Both the position numbers and the translations under genes were made by a program. The notes under the pieces were generated by a model. That model did no database searches, was not told where the DNA came from, and saw only the letters and a list, made by a program, of their open reading frames with translations. A DNA stretch of 64,000 nt, taken from positions 868,001 to 932,000 of the forward strand of contig JAQGEQ010000170.1 in the NCBI GenBank assembly GCA_034620365.1, in the 5' to 3' direction. Each line of letters starts with the position of its first letter. Positions within the stretch are counted from its first letter, which is position 1. This stretch comes from Pegea sp. RAD2-039 (taxonomy: Eukaryota > Chordata > Thaliacea > Salpida > Salpidae). This document shows positions 1 to 18,600 of the stretch, one piece after another.

Positions 1-5407
<5,407 letters not shown>

Positions 5408-8400
5408 TCTTTCTTCCTATGTTTTTGTGATTTAATTAAAAACAGTTTTTTTGCTTTTTATATGTTGCTAAAGTTTTCATCAAATTTTCTGATAAATATT
5501 CTTTCTAAAAACTGAATTTGAAACGGAACTCGTTCATCTGTGGAAGAAGAATTGTTTATGTCAAAATGTTTATATAAAATCATGATGAGATTACTTCTAG
5601 TTGTTATTTATTTTGAAAAAAATAAACTATTTTATTTAAAACGGTTTTATCTATGTTTAATTTAAAATGGGATTTTTGGTAAATGTTTAAAAAACAAATT
5701 ATTTTGTGGATTTGTAAATCAGATTTTAATAAAGTAAACGAACCAAATTAAGGATAAATATTTCTTTAAAATTGAAAAATATTAAATAAAATATTCAACT
5801 TCTAAATTATCTATTTCATGATTGACAAAAAATTAGTTATTTCGTTTGGAATTAACTAATAATAATTATAATTGATTTTTAGATTTAAAATATATGAGGA
5901 ATAAGGTAACAACTATTTTGATAAAATTGTTACAGTTGATTTGAAGCTGATATTTACTGTTTTTCCAAAGTAATTAAAATGTGAAATCCCTTCAAAACAC
6001 AGAAGTCTGCTGCAACCTAGATTACTAAATTACTAAAAAAGTATAACTTGCAAAACCTGTATTTAGTTACTCTATATGTTTTATTGCTAGCGTTTAATTT
6101 GAACCGGATTCATTAAGGTGTCGACACATAACATATTAAATATGCTACATATAGAAACGCCTCCTCTGCAACACTGCATCTATAATAAAAACTATTGGTT
6201 AGTGCTTTACTGTATTTCATTTATTGTATCTCTTTACTTTCTAATATTAACACAAGCTTTTTGAGTAAATCTTTTTTTAACCTATTTATTTAATATTTTT
6301 AACTTATTTAGCTTAAAAAAAAGACTTGATTTTTAAAATACTCAATCTAACCACTGCTCAACCTTATATACTGCAAATATGGTGAGTATTTTACTTTTTT
6401 TTTCAATAAAATAATTCAATGATTGAGAATATCAAGAAAAACTTTATGGGGAACATTTTATCTACCTCCTACTACAAGTTGGCATTTTGTTAAATCTACA
6501 AACAAATCTGATTTTTACTAAAACTTTCTTTCAGTCTAAAAAAAGAATGAAGTAGATGAAAATGATAAAAGTATGATTAAAAAAGATATTATCAAGATTG
6601 CTTCAAAAAGATATGATCAGGGCTTGCTTTCATTAAATATTTTAGAGTATTGTTTCATCAATTATAACTTTTGTGAGTAAGTTTAATTTTTATGAACTAA
6701 AATTTTAAGCAGCATTTATTCTTCCCCAGTTAAAACTAACGTTTTTAAATCTATAATTACCTCAAGGCTAGTTTCATTATAAAATTTTTATCATACTTAC
6801 TACTAATATTATTAAGACCTATTAATACTGTGCTAATATATGTCTATATATGTATTTCAATATACTGATACTATTAATACCCGGAGTTTTTGTTAACTTC
6901 AAAATTTGCGCTTAAATTCTTTCATTCATTTTTATACATTATAATTATTTTGACTATGTCGAACAATTAGATTTGTTTATAGAAGTATAACTTCTTGCTA
7001 GGCTTTGAAAGCTTTTTTACAAAAAGTTTAAAAATCATTTTTATCTAATATCATTTAAGTCGTAAAAGTAATCCATAAGAATAAGTTAAAGCAGTATGGT
7101 AAAGCAAATTTTGTATTTCTTTTTGAAATATACTGCAGACGTAGGAAACTTTATTTTGATTTTAATGTATATGTACCAAAATATTGTTTTTATATTTTAG
7201 ATCAATTATTTATATTAGATCGTAAGTGTTGATATTTGTTAACCTCACAATAGTTGTAAAAAACAAAGAAAAGTCTACAGCCCAGGTAGAAGAGCCTTGT
7301 TAATCAGTTTTTTGAAAACTCTTCTAGGAGATGCAAGACTCTTAATTTAAAGTCGGAGTTAGAGCCTCGTAGGCAGCTTATCATTCAGTGCCGTTCTGGC
7401 AGCTCCTGTGATTCCATCTAAGCATAGCCGTATTAGTTCTCTTCAGCTACATACCTTGTTGGTGTGGAGAATGGAATCCTGCTACATGAGCAACAGCTAG
7501 ATATCCATCATTTCTGTCCTGGCTTTGACAGCATAGCTGTTTTCGGCCGAATTATTATAGTCAGTTGTTAAAAATCATTATATATAAAATAACTGCTAAA
7601 AATATTTTTGTTATTAATAACCTATTAGTTTATATAAATAATTTAGTTTTTTTATTTTTATAGAAAAATAATATCTTTTATGTTTCATTTTAAAGATTTT
7701 TATTTAAATTATATGCTGAGGGTATTTTCAACAGCTTTTCGTTAGACTTCTAAGTATTGCTTACTTAGCTGTATTTCATAGAACGTCTTGTGCCAGTTTT
7801 CACTTCAAATATAGGAATGTTTTTTATTATATATTAATTATAATCATATTGATCTAATTAGTACTTCATTGAGATTATAAAAAACGAACGTTCATGTTTT
7901 GAATAGTTGTTTCTTTAAGCTTACCTGTACACTTAAAGAACATTTAGTTTGTTTATTCAAATATTTTTGTTTAACTTATAAGCTTATTTTTGGATAGAAC
8001 TTGTGGTTATTAGGTCTAAATTTTATAACTTTTATTAAAAAATTATTGACTATATTTGTTATTAGGTTTTTGTGTAATTATAAATTTATGTTTAATATTT
8101 ATTTAATAAAATGAATTTTTCCTTAGATTATTTTCTTGAATTAATTATTTATAACTGATTTTTTTTAATTTAATTTGTAGTTTATTTGAACTACTATAGA
8201 TTGTAAATATTATCTTAGGTAAATATCAGATTTGTTTTAATTGTTTGTTTACTTTTAAATTTTTTCATTTGTTTTGAGATAAATAATCTTTTATCTCACC
8301 TCATAAAATTTAAATAATATGAAAACTAAGCTGAGTATATTAGAATATTTTGTATTTAACTATGAAGCAATTAATTATTTTTTATACTTTGTACTCCAAT

Positions 8401-9059
8401 TTTTAATTATGTTTTTAATTACATTTAAATTATATTTGAAAGTATTTTTACCTATTTTTAATTTCCTTTTAATTGTTAATGATTTTTCATGGATGCAAAT
8501 TTAGTCAAGTACTAAAATACTGAATATTCAAATAGTTATTTTAATTAGTCAATAGAACTTTATTATTTTTGTGAATGAGTATATGAACTGTTTTGTTTAA
8601 TAAATATTTTTTAAATACTATTTTTAAGAAATTAAACCTGCTAAATGTAAAATGTCTTATTATTTGTGCTATAAAATATTTTAGCAAGAGTTTAAAAGTA
8701 ATAAATTTTATGAAATCATTTCATTTTCACATTATGTAAAAATAGAAAAAAAAATAATATGAAATCCCATGACCTTCTGTATCACCTCAAAATAAATAAT
8801 ATTAAAATAAATAAATTAAACCTTTTATTTATTTTATATTAATATTTAGTTAAAGAGCAAACTATTTTTACTGTTCTGATTACATAAAACTTTATCTTTT
8901 TTTTTGAAGTACTTTATAAATTTATCAATTTTAAAACTAATTTTTATAAAGTTTTTTAGATTTTATCTTCTTGTTATTTATCTATCATAAAAATGGTTGT
9001 TTTTGTAGAAAAAGCTATGTCAGATAATTACTTTTATTTTAGTTTACAATAAACTAAAC
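5408..9059. other. AT-rich spacer with one GC-richer island
   Basis: No gene recognised. The stretch is AT-rich with many poly-T and poly-A runs. An island at about 7263-7560 is clearly less AT-rich than its surroundings and is broken in all frames. It looks like the remnant of an inserted element, but I could not assign it to a family. The small open frame at 8319-8504 is AT-driven and unconvincing. Confidence 0.6.
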
Positions 9060-11988
9060 ATGATAAACCAAGATCAGCCTTATTTGGAAATAATTGATGA
9101 ACCTCAGCAGAGAGGAATGAGATTTAGATATGCTTGTGAAGGTAGAGCTGCTGGAAGTATTCCAGCTGAAAATTCAAGTTCAGAACACAAAAAGTGGCCG
9201 TGTTGTCAAGTTAGCTTCACTTTTATAAAGTTGTTTTTCTTTTCTAAACTTTCTCTAGTTATATGATGAATGATTCTAATTATGTGATAAAAATTTAAAT
9301 CAAAATATTTCTAATTAATATAGATTCGTAATTACCATGGTTATGCAATTATGAGGGTGTCACTGGTCACCAAAGACGACCCACCTCGTCCTCATCCTCA
9401 TAGCCTTGTTGGTCGTGATTGTAATAATGGAATTTGTGAAATTAAGTTAGAACCTTCTAGTCAATCAATTGCTGTGTAAGTTGATGAAATTTTGTATAAG
9501 TAATAAATGTAGTTACCAAAATATTACTTGATGAGTTAACAACTTGTTTGACTTTTTATCAATACTTTAAATAAAAGATGATTTACTATTTTAGTTTTCC
9601 GAATTTGGGAATACAATGTGTTCGACGAAAGGAAGTTCGTAGTGCCCTTATTGAAAGAGTCAATCGTTTCAACATCAACCCATTTTCAACATCTTTCATC
9701 CCCGATGAAATCCCTGATTTTGATCTCAATGTTGTTCGTTTATGTTTTGAAGCTTTTTTGCCAGATATCAACGGCGAACATTATTCTATTAGAGTTGGCC
9801 CAACGGTCTCAAAACCCATTTATGATAAAAGTGAGACAACCAAATCTGTTGAATAAAACAAATAACTAAATTATCTTGTAACTTTATCATATTCATGATG
9901 CTTTGTTTACTTATTTTTTATATTCTTTCAGAAGCGACTTGTTCGGCAATTTTGAAGATTTGTCGACTTGATCGACATCATGGTACTTGCCGTGGTAATG
10001 AAGAGGTTTTCCTGCTGTGCGATAAAGTTCAAAAAGGTACCAACTGATTCCACTACCATTTCTATTAACATTATTTGTCATTCGCAGAAGACATTGAAGT
10101 GGTCTTTTTTAAAGATGACTGGGAAGCTTATGGGGAGTTTTCACCAGCTGATGTTCACCGACAAGTAAGTCATATTATTGAAGTTTTTGATTTTACGCAA
10201 GAATTATCAACAAACAGATGTTTACTATTTGCTTGAATTAACTTAAAATAAAACATTTATTTTTGTAGGTTGCAATTGTATTTCGAACACCAGCTTACAA
10301 AGATGTACATATCACAAAAGAAACCATGGTACAGGTAAAACTACGAAGGCCATCTGATAAACAAGTCAGCGAGCCGTTGTTCTTCTACTACACACCAGAT
10401 AAGCTAAGTAAGTCAACAAGCTTATTTCTTACTACAAGCGTTGTTTACTTCGTAAATCTAAGCAGTTGTTGTTTATCGTAGCAGTTTAGTTATTTAAATC
10501 GTATTGAATTTGCTTTTCATCGTTTTAATTAAGTATTAGACAAAAGAGTAATGAGAAAATATCTTGATCGATACTTTTGTCTCTTATATGCATACCACAG
10601 GCATCGGTATGACGTTTCTAATTTCAATTAGAAAGTCTTTCAAGCACATGCTGTTATACTTCTTTTTGCTTCTATTAAATAACTTCTGAAATTGGTTAAT
10701 ATCATTTTACAACTTTGAATACTTTGTTCATATCTATTTTTAGAACTTATCGAATTTTATCACTATTCGAAAAATGTTATCTAAATTGTAAAGAGAATTG
10801 ATGTTGACATCTGTCGATGGGTAGATTTGTCTGTCAAAATTCTTCTAATCGATTATGATTTAGGTGAAGTTTGGAACCAACCTTTACCTTCCAATAAATT
10901 AAACCCTCTTCGGCCTCGGGAACAGCAACTAGTCAAAGATCGGATAAATCAAGAAGTAAATGCATCTAATCGAAAGAGGATATACGGTGAGTGATCACGT
11001 GATGAGATGTGAGTAGGTGATGACTTTTAAATCGTCTACAGAAAGCGACTTCTGTTTCAAGACTTATGACAACCAATGTATGAGTAAAAAACTTGATTGT
11101 AGACAAGATAGATCATTTCAATCAAAAGATCTTCGGTATACGGACACAACACCTGTTTTACATCCCTCGCATCCAGTTCGACCTTATACAACAAAAGAGG
11201 AACAACCACGAGCACACAGTTCCTCTTTACAACTTGCTCCACTGTACCCTCGTTATCTCAATCTAACTCCTCCTTTTATCAAAGAAGAAAAACCCTCATC
11301 ACAAGCTGCTCCTCTTTACCCCAACTGTATTCAACCATCGTTGATGTCAAACAGACCTGATTATTCAAACCAGTTTGCCCCAGCCCCCAACCATCCCTCG
11401 TACACACCTTACCAACATACCAACTACTCTACTAATTACTGGAATACTCCATCAAACCTTAACGGGTCCTCTGCCACCTGTTCAACCTTCAACCCCGGCC
11501 CTATCCTGCCCATCAACCCCAGCACCGAGGCCACGACATCGTTAGAAGAGATCGATTCAGTGACAGTTGAGAAGGTTTTGAACTCGGAAACAACCGACAC
11601 CATCAGCGACTTCTTCGGTAAAAAGCTCAGTTTTGAAGAACCTCATACTAACGACAATATGGTATCACTGCGGACACCGAACTTTCACCACAACCAATTA
11701 GCCTACAACCAACCGGACACATCTAGAGAATATACATGGCAACCATCACCCCATCCTCAAACGTCTTCAACTTTTCATCTTACTAATTATCAAGACACTC
11801 ATCCGAACTTGTCACAAGGTGGCAGTATTTCACGAAATGGAAATAACAACAATCAGTTAAGAAGTAGCCACCATTCGCCTTTAGTAGCAAGTATGTACAA
11901 CGAACAAGCCACTCAACATGAAGACGATCTTAATGATGAGGATTTTGATGTTACAGCTTTCGACTCTGCTTATATTGATAGGTTTTAA
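9060..11988 (+). CDS. REL: Rel/NF-kB transcription factor (class II, no ankyrin repeats)
   Basis: Eight exons join in frame: 9060-9209, 9324-9475, 9595-9830, 9932-10036, 10088-10164, 10269-10407, 10864-10986 and 11042-11988, giving 642 residues. Residues 1 to about 190 form the DNA-binding half of the Rel homology domain: [26 protein letters not shown] carries the recognition-loop Arg, Tyr, Cys and Glu residues (RSAG of other Rels is RAAG here), and FPNLGIQCV and [15 protein letters not shown] follow. The dimerisation/IPT half includes [36 protein letters not shown] and the LRRPSD phosphosite region. A basic NLS-like SNRKRIYE follows. The last exon is a long Pro/Ser/Asn/His-rich tail ending in an acidic segment, typical of an activation domain. 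No ankyrin repeats, so it is Rel/RelA/Dorsal type rather than p105. The start is the first Met before the domain, 17 nt after an acceptor-like TTTTAG. Regulation would be through IkB in the cytoplasm (family knowledge). Confidence 0.93.
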
Positions 11989-14900
11989 TTTTTGAAACTT
12001 GATTTACTTTTATATTAACAAACTAACTTTTTATCAAAATTATGCTAATTCCAACTGCCATAAACACCACAATAGTCGGTCTATAATGAAGCTTGTAATT
12101 ATATTACATTATTTAGTCAGATTCAATCAATATTTGTATTTTTCCTTTGTAGTTGTTTTGACAAACAAACTATAAATTTGAATATCTACAATTAAAAACT
12201 TTTGATATTTGTTTAGTTCGAATCCATACTTTCGCAACTTTATCTCATAATTTTCACTTTAAACAATTCTGGTTTTTCTGGTTTTATGCCTTCAAAAAGT
12301 TTCATGTTGACTCTCTGCAAATAGAACTCAGACTGCAAATAGAAACTCTACAAATCATTACTTTTCGAGGACATAATCAATTAGTTAAGATTTTGGGAAT
12401 ATCTTCAATTAACAAACCTCTCAAAACTCTTGTTGCATCTTCAAGGTCTTTGCATCTTGCTTTTTTATTAAATCATGTATTTTTCACTTATATATTGCAA
12501 CGTTTTTTTTTCAGTATTGCAACGTTTAACTCTAAATATTTTTACATGTTCTAATTGCATTATTTTAAACAGATCAAAATCAATTGTTGCAATTTAGTTA
12601 GTTTAATCATCATAAGTTATTTGTTATTTTCTGAATAATTATCATTAGTTTAGAAACCCTTGCCCTTGTTTATGAATTGTTTTCAATTTTCAGCTATTTA
12701 CCTTTTTTAAATCTATAAAAGCCATATTGACAGTACAACTTATCTCAAAACCATATATACACAAATTGCAACATTTTAGCAATCCATAAATCATCTTGAA
12801 CTCACTACTAACCGAGATATTCTCTTCTGATATCATTTTACATCAGTAGTTTGTAATTTGTAAGCTAAACTTGCTTATACCTTTCGCCTTCTACTACAAC
12901 TATGCATTTTCAACTATACCTTGATATAATCTACAAAATCTTGAAATACAGTCTCAACACGTTTGTAGCTATATAGTGTTGTTGAAGACAGTGGCCTTTA
13001 ATCAAGTTTGTTTTAGGCTAAAGTTTGTTCTTTTCAGTATTAATAACATTCAACAATCACTAAAAGGTTTTTGTCTTCTAATTTTTTGTTTCAAAATGTT
13101 GTACAAACTATGCTTTAAAGTTTTCAAGGTTTTATTATAAGTCCTTCGAGTATTTTCTATGTTTTTTTATTGAAATTTGTTTGTTTATTTCAATTTATCC
13201 CCCTTGTTATTTTAACAAGTAATTTCTCTCGTGTTTTGCTGCATGCCTTTTCAACTTTCTTTTCAACTTTGTGAAAACACTTTGAAAAATATTTCTATGA
13301 ATAAAGTATTGAAACAAAGAAAGAATATTTGATTGATGAGATAATAGAAAAGTTTGTTCCATCTCATTGCTACTGTTAATTGAAACGAACAAAGTAATCA
13401 TTTGAAGAATGTACTAGCTTATACGAGCTTCCCCGATGTGCCTTTCTTCTACGTTTCTACCGAGTTGTTGGAAGGCGTTTATGGTCAAGTTTAATTAGGT
13501 TGCTGCAAACATAACTATTCAAACAGCAGAATTAGTAAGATAATGACAATCAACCACAGGTCTTTGCTTACTAGATGCAAATAAGGTATTGTGTGGCAAG
13601 TTGGTAATTTGCTTCTTGTGGTTGGAGAACTGCGGGTTAAAAAACCCACTATAAATCCAAATGATGTTACTAACAAGTTCTTGTTAAGTTTTATTACTAA
13701 GACGCTAAAATAAGTAGTTGTGACAGATGACCAGAAAATGTTGAGTTTTTATTCATAGTAAACAAGAAGTTATTAGAAATTATTTCCGGTTTAAGTAGGT
13801 CGAAATATCACGAATTTGGAAAAGTTTGTAAATTAGAAGAAAGTTGGTAGTTTGGACTGAAATTGAGAAGTTAAGTTTTCAAATATTTATAATCCAATTG
13901 TATATTAGTATGAAAGTGTTTTTCAATATTTATTTTATTTCACATATTAAGAACTGTTTAGTCTAACTGTTTACTTTTGACAACTTACTTATTTATTTTA
14001 AAATAAATAAAAACTAAAGTATCTGACTTTTTAAGTGATAAGCTTACTAAATGGTTTTTCTTGAACAATTTATAACATAAATACAAAATTCAAAAACTTC
14101 TAAGGAATTTTATTTGAGATAGCATCATCTTAAAAAATATACTTTATATAACTCCGAGAAATAACTTAATTGACAATTATAGCAAGATCAAAAATTTAAA
14201 TTGATTCTAGATTTTCATAAAATCTTATTAAAATTATCATACTAAAAATATTGATTCTATTTATAAATTAAGCATTAGTTATTTGGTTTATATACGAAAA
14301 TAGAAAAAGACTTTAAATTGTTTAAAAATTATAAAAAATACTTTGCAAAAAATAAAGAAAAATCTTTTGATTAATTTTTGGAGTATATTTCGTTAATTAT
14401 TTCCAATGATCATAGATTCATTTTCACTTTTAACATTTCAAATATTTTAACTGAAAAGGATTTATAAATATATTTTATTTTTAGAAATTTCGTTACAACT
14501 CTGATAAAGTATCGTTTGAAAATCGTAACTTAAAATTAATAATAGAATCTTTTTTGTAAAATAAAATAAATTATTATAATTTTACTTCAATCAAGGAAAA
14601 TTACATTTATTAATACGAAACTTCAGTCCTCATACTAGAGATAGTTTTTCAACTTTTTAAATATCCAACTTATCTCGCTAATTAGATAACTTTAAGGACA
14701 TTTTAAATACAAAGTTTCTACTTTAAGATGATACAAACATAAAAGCGTGACTTCCTTTTAATAAGAATCTTTAATAAAATCATTGCAATTTAGAATGAAT
14801 AAAGCTACAACTAAACGAGAAGCACAAAGCTAACTGCATTCTTTTATTGATTACAAATAATATCTGTTGATTTTTAAACTGATCAATTGTTATAATGAAC

Positions 14901-15544
14901 AATTTTCTCTTCAAAGATAATATTCTGATTGTAAATTAGCTTAAAAGCTCAAAAATGAATAGTAAGCTAATTGCCAAACTTTATAATTGAGGACTTCATG
15001 CTTTAAGAATGAAATTTATTGAAAGATTTAAAAAATAATTCTTCAGAATGGAAGAAATTGTACCAAATGATAAAAGACCATTAGGTTTTTTAGACAACAT
15101 TTTATTTCAATTTCAGTATAAAGTTGTGCTGAGTATTTGCAGTAAGATAAATTTCCAATTTGTTAAAATTAAAATCCATAAAAAGTATTGAACGATTGTA
15201 ATGCTACGCATTTTAAAAGGGTAATATGTTCTTTCTAATATATCAGCATTAAATATTCATATAATTGTTTGGTCTTTTGCATGTAGTCATGCGGTAGACG
15301 ATGACGTCACTATTCATTTCAAAACTACTTTGTAAAGAAGGGTTAATCAAACTATGACAACTAATAGTATTTTTTATAAATTTCTTCTTTTAATCTTATT
15401 GAAAAATAAATTCACCGATTACAAATACTAGTGTGATCTAAAAAGCTTCTTCTTTTTTAGCTAAGCTTTATGTGTTGAAGCAAAGTATGAAAGAAAGTTG
15501 ATAGATGTAAATTGCTTCTGCGTGCACAAGGGCTTATATTATAT
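11989..15544. other. AT-rich spacer
   Basis: No gene recognised. Contains the Rel 3' untranslated region and low-complexity AT-rich DNA. A less AT-rich patch lies at about 13430-13690 and a CRE (TGACGTCA) at 15302-15309, followed by CTATT as in the promoters of the duplicated gene near 26.2 and 35.5 kb. Confidence 0.6.
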
Positions 15545-16017
15545 TGGGGGGTTACTGCTGAAACCAGGTAAGCTGTCTATAGACCCAAACAGTCCGTCGG
15601 CATCCAGCAAATGTCGTTACTGGAATAAAACTTGCACCAATTACATAGAAGATTGTGGATTGAATTAGACAGATACGAGAAAATTGGCAGCGCTTGTTAG
15701 CAGCACGGTCGAAGATGTGTACTAGTACTTTGAGTTACTTCAGTTGTCAGACTTATGTAGAAACTGAGTGGCGTTGAAACGGCTGTATGCAAGGAAACCA
15801 AATGAAGTCTATAGAAGAGTTTCATGCACTTAGCCAAGAACTGTGATTTTAAGAGTGTCACAGCAGCAGAACACAGGGATGGTATGATCAGGGGTTTATT
15901 TATAGATAGATTATCCTCATCAGATATAAGGCAGAGGTTGTTAAAGCGTGAAACTTTAACATTAGAAGAAGCTATTAACCAAGCAGTGACCGTGGAAAAT
16001 GCCCGGCGGAACAGCTA
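15545..16017 (+). pseudogene. Gypsy-type Gag remnant
   Basis: Frame-broken translation reads LLKPGKLSIDPNSPSASSK, RYWNKTCTNYIED and later LYARKPNEV. Then comes a 64-codon open stretch from 15824 with CDFKSVTAAEHRDGMIRG and LSSSDIRQRLL. This is the standard layout of the capsid-like Gag of Gypsy elements (W..F.NFI, YARHL, CDFKAVTAEQYRDEMIRD, LSSNDIRQRLLE). At least one stop and one shift separate the two halves, so no functional Gag can be made. Confidence 0.75.
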
Positions 16018-16093
16018 ATATTTTGGGGCTGATAGATCGGTCGAAGCTGCAGAAGAAGCAGTAAAATCAATGGAGCTCAAGGAGGACGAGTGA

Positions 16094-16640
16094 TTGGAAC
16101 CGAGAGTAGCGGCCATGAAAGGAGTTTGTGTTAAATGTAGAGGTAGCAAACTTTATGATTTTAAAAGATGCCGATCTCGTTCAAGCATATGTATCAAATG
16201 TGGGAAGAAGAGATACTATAGACGAGCCTGTCATTTTCAGAAGAGATCTGCCAAGAAACATTCGAGAAAGAAAAAAAATGAGAGAGCCGCAGTGAGCCAT
16301 GGACATGAAGTTACTGGATAGTCTAATAAATTAAACCATGCGATGGTGGAGGTCTCTATAGGAATTAGGGCATTCAAGGTGCTTATTGATAATGGATCCT
16401 CGAAGAGCTTTGCAAGTGGAAAGGTTGCTCGAAAAAATGAAAATAAACAGATTTTACAAATTCAACTTCTATCTGTTTGAAAACAGCACAGAAATATAAA
16501 TCTGTTTATCATGGAGGCATTGGTGTAGAGGTGGTGCTGGAAAGAGACTTCCTTAAAACTCATAAGAAGTTTGTGTTTGAGTTAGGAGGTCCAAAAAAGG
16601 ATTTGGTAGTACACATTAGATATGTAACGAAGAAACAAAC
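16094..16640 (+). pseudogene. Gypsy-type zinc-knuckle and protease remnant
   Basis: Two zinc-knuckle-like motifs are visible: CVKCRGSKLYDFKRC, and CIKCGKKRYYRRAC, in which the usual His of CX2CX4HX4C is Tyr. Downstream in another frame is VSIGIRAFKVLIDNGSSKSF, an aspartic-protease active-site region with DNGSS where DTGSS is expected. The protease end, VVLERDFLKTHKKFVFELGG, follows from 16516. Loss of the zinc ligand and the frame breaks show decay. Confidence 0.7.
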
Positions 16641-17556
16641 ACGAAATTGTCATGCCAAATGTTTTGGATGTTGGCATTATATTCATTCATGTGATGCCCA
16701 AATTGGGTCATGTAAGAAGCAGCCCCATAAGAAAATAAATAAGAGAAGAGCTGCCATGACGACCCAGACCAGAACTGAGTGTTTGTGCGTGACTCGGGTT
16801 AATGAAAAAGCATCCGGACGCTCTAGTTATTGTGAGATAGAAATTTATCTTCTGCATTTGTAATTTATTAATTAATTTAATTACTTATTTATTTATTTAG
16901 GTCGGTTGTATGTGGTGTGGAGTTTAACCGGCATATTTCTTGTCTTGCTGAAAGGTTTGATGATTTGGTATAAAGTTTGGTATAACTGATTCTGATCAAA
17001 AATATTATGTGGTGAGTCCATTTTAGTTGCCAGCTCAAAATAAATCTATCCTTTAATAGTCTTCATCAATTTACATTAAAAAAAACTTTAATCACTTGTC
17101 TGAAAATTTAAAAGACATATTAAACATAAAAATATTCCTATTTTAATCAATTTATTAGTTATAAGTGAAAATGTGTCTTTAAGGCTTACTAAGAAATTAA
17201 TATAAGGTTTAAATCACTTTTAATCAGTATGCAAATCTTTGGTAGAACAGCTCCGTACCATCTACAATTCTTTAGTCCATTGGATACACAAAAATGATCT
17301 TAAAGAATTGCAGTATATAGAGCAGAAGAACTTTGTGTGGGAAGATATACAATGAAGCCTGATCAGGTGAGCTTAAAACTTCTGATGGATCTTCAGCCCC
17401 TTACAAATTCAAACCGTCGTAGAGAGAGCAGAGAATTTTTTGGCTTAGTGAGATAGGTTTGTAAAATTTTGGATAAGGTCCATTAATTTTCTGAGAGGAG
17501 AGAGAGGCGATGAGTTTGATATCAAATGGGAGCCACAGTGGAGACTTGAAATAAAT

Positions 17557-17875
17557 ATCTAGAAGTACACCACTAGATCTATTATGTTAGGACTAGATGC
17601 TGCTGGAAACTACTGTATTGTTCAAGTTTAATTTGGAACAGATTTTTCCAACCATCCTAATATAGGTTTCTCTACTCATCAGACGTTGGCAGTCGGGAAA
17701 ATCTACTTAGAAGGCTTCAAACTACTTTCATATAATAATATTTGATCTTTGTTGTTGGCAGTTGTTTTAGAAATAGATTTGACCAAACAAGAAGAGAGAT
17801 TCATACTATCACTTAGAAGGAAGAGATGTTAAAAGTTCTTGCCCTTATTCTAACCAATAAACATAATAATGATAG
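17557..17875 (+). pseudogene. ARF-family small GTPase retrocopy, truncated and frameshifted
   Basis: Across three frames the sequence reads MLGLDAAG (P-loop region), then TTVLFKFNLEQIFPTIL and IGF (switch I), then DVGSRENLLRRLQ (DVGGQ region), IFVVG, RNRFDQTRREIHTI, and EEMLKVLALILTNKHN, ending where ANKQDLPNAM would continue. This is the order of an ARF GTPase (normally about 180 residues), with no introns visible and at least three frame changes plus stops. The N-terminal myristoylation segment and everything after the NKxD motif are missing. It lies between the reverse-transcriptase and integrase remnants of the Gypsy element. It is a pseudogene made by reverse transcription or captured by the element. 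Confidence 0.8.
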
Positions 17876-18389
17876 TGTAAAGAAGGTTGAACTACTGGAG
17901 GTAAACCCGATGTACGCGCGAGTCCGCTATCCGGATGGCAGGGAATCCACCGTCTATTAAAGATCCAGCCGGATGCCCAAATGCTAATCAACGGGATTGA
18001 AACGTTCATTCAGGACGGTGTAATAAAGAGGATAGTCTCCACAGGTTTCACCAAAGTGATATAAGGGAGAATCACGATGACATCATCATGATTACAGAGG
18101 AAGAAGAACACACAAGAGGAATCTAGTGTGCAATTTCCAATGGGGAAAAGATGGCAAGCTTCAGTGGTTTGGGTACCAGAATTGGTAACATCAGCCCAAA
18201 GAGCGAAGTCCCGAAGAGACGTTGTCATCTGGCAATATACTGTGTTGTGGATAGCGCGTATCGTTAGTATACTTATCACTGATGTTAGTAAATAATTTGA
18301 ATAAAGCTCGATATAACGAGTCATTATCAATGACTCGGTCGTCAAGCTTCAGCTTTTTTGGGATTGATACTAACATTTTTACTCCCAAC

Positions 18390-18600
18390 ACTGTCAGCTC
18401 ATCTACTTTACATAATCTATCAATTAATTACCGTAATATCAGATCTATGTCAAATAAGGCAGACTCAAAGTGAGCTGAACTATTGCTTCTCAATAAGTCT
18501 TGGCTATCTGATAAAGTTTCGAAGCCAATAGTCTGTCACTGTAGGTATGATATCAAAAGCGAGATGATGATGTGCTGGCTCACTTAATAGAAGTAACTTG
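18390..18600 (+). mobile_element. LINE endonuclease fragment
   Basis: The translation LSINYRNIRSMSNKADS, then WLSDKVSKPIVCHCRYDI, matches the start of the apurinic-type endonuclease of CR1/L2/Jockey-like LINE ORF2 (NIRS..NK, then the TWL and GY region), with a stop between the two pieces. The rest of the element is absent. A 5' fragment like this without a 3' end suggests later deletion rather than normal 5' truncation. Confidence 0.6.

Larger units (their letters stand above)
15545..17990 (+). mobile_element. Degenerate Gypsy-type LTR retrotransposon, internally deleted
   Basis: Fragments of a retrotransposon polyprotein appear in the expected order on the plus strand, broken by stops and shifts. 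They are Gag (15545-16017), zinc knuckles (16094-16320), aspartic protease (16340-16640), the end of the reverse transcriptase entering RNase H (about 17357-17540; FFGLV, then ERGDEFDIKWEP) and the integrase C-terminal tail (17888-17960; VNPMYARVRYPDGREST). Most of RT, RNase H and the integrase core are missing. Part of that gap is occupied by an ARF-GTPase pseudogene. No long terminal repeats were recognised. The element is dead. The family placement comes from the Gag and integrase-tail wording typical of Gypsy/Mag-like elements. Confidence 0.75.

Noticed and set aside
18010-18391. Minus-strand frames next to the Gypsy remnant
   Set aside because: No recognisable content; they overlap decayed plus-strand element sequence.
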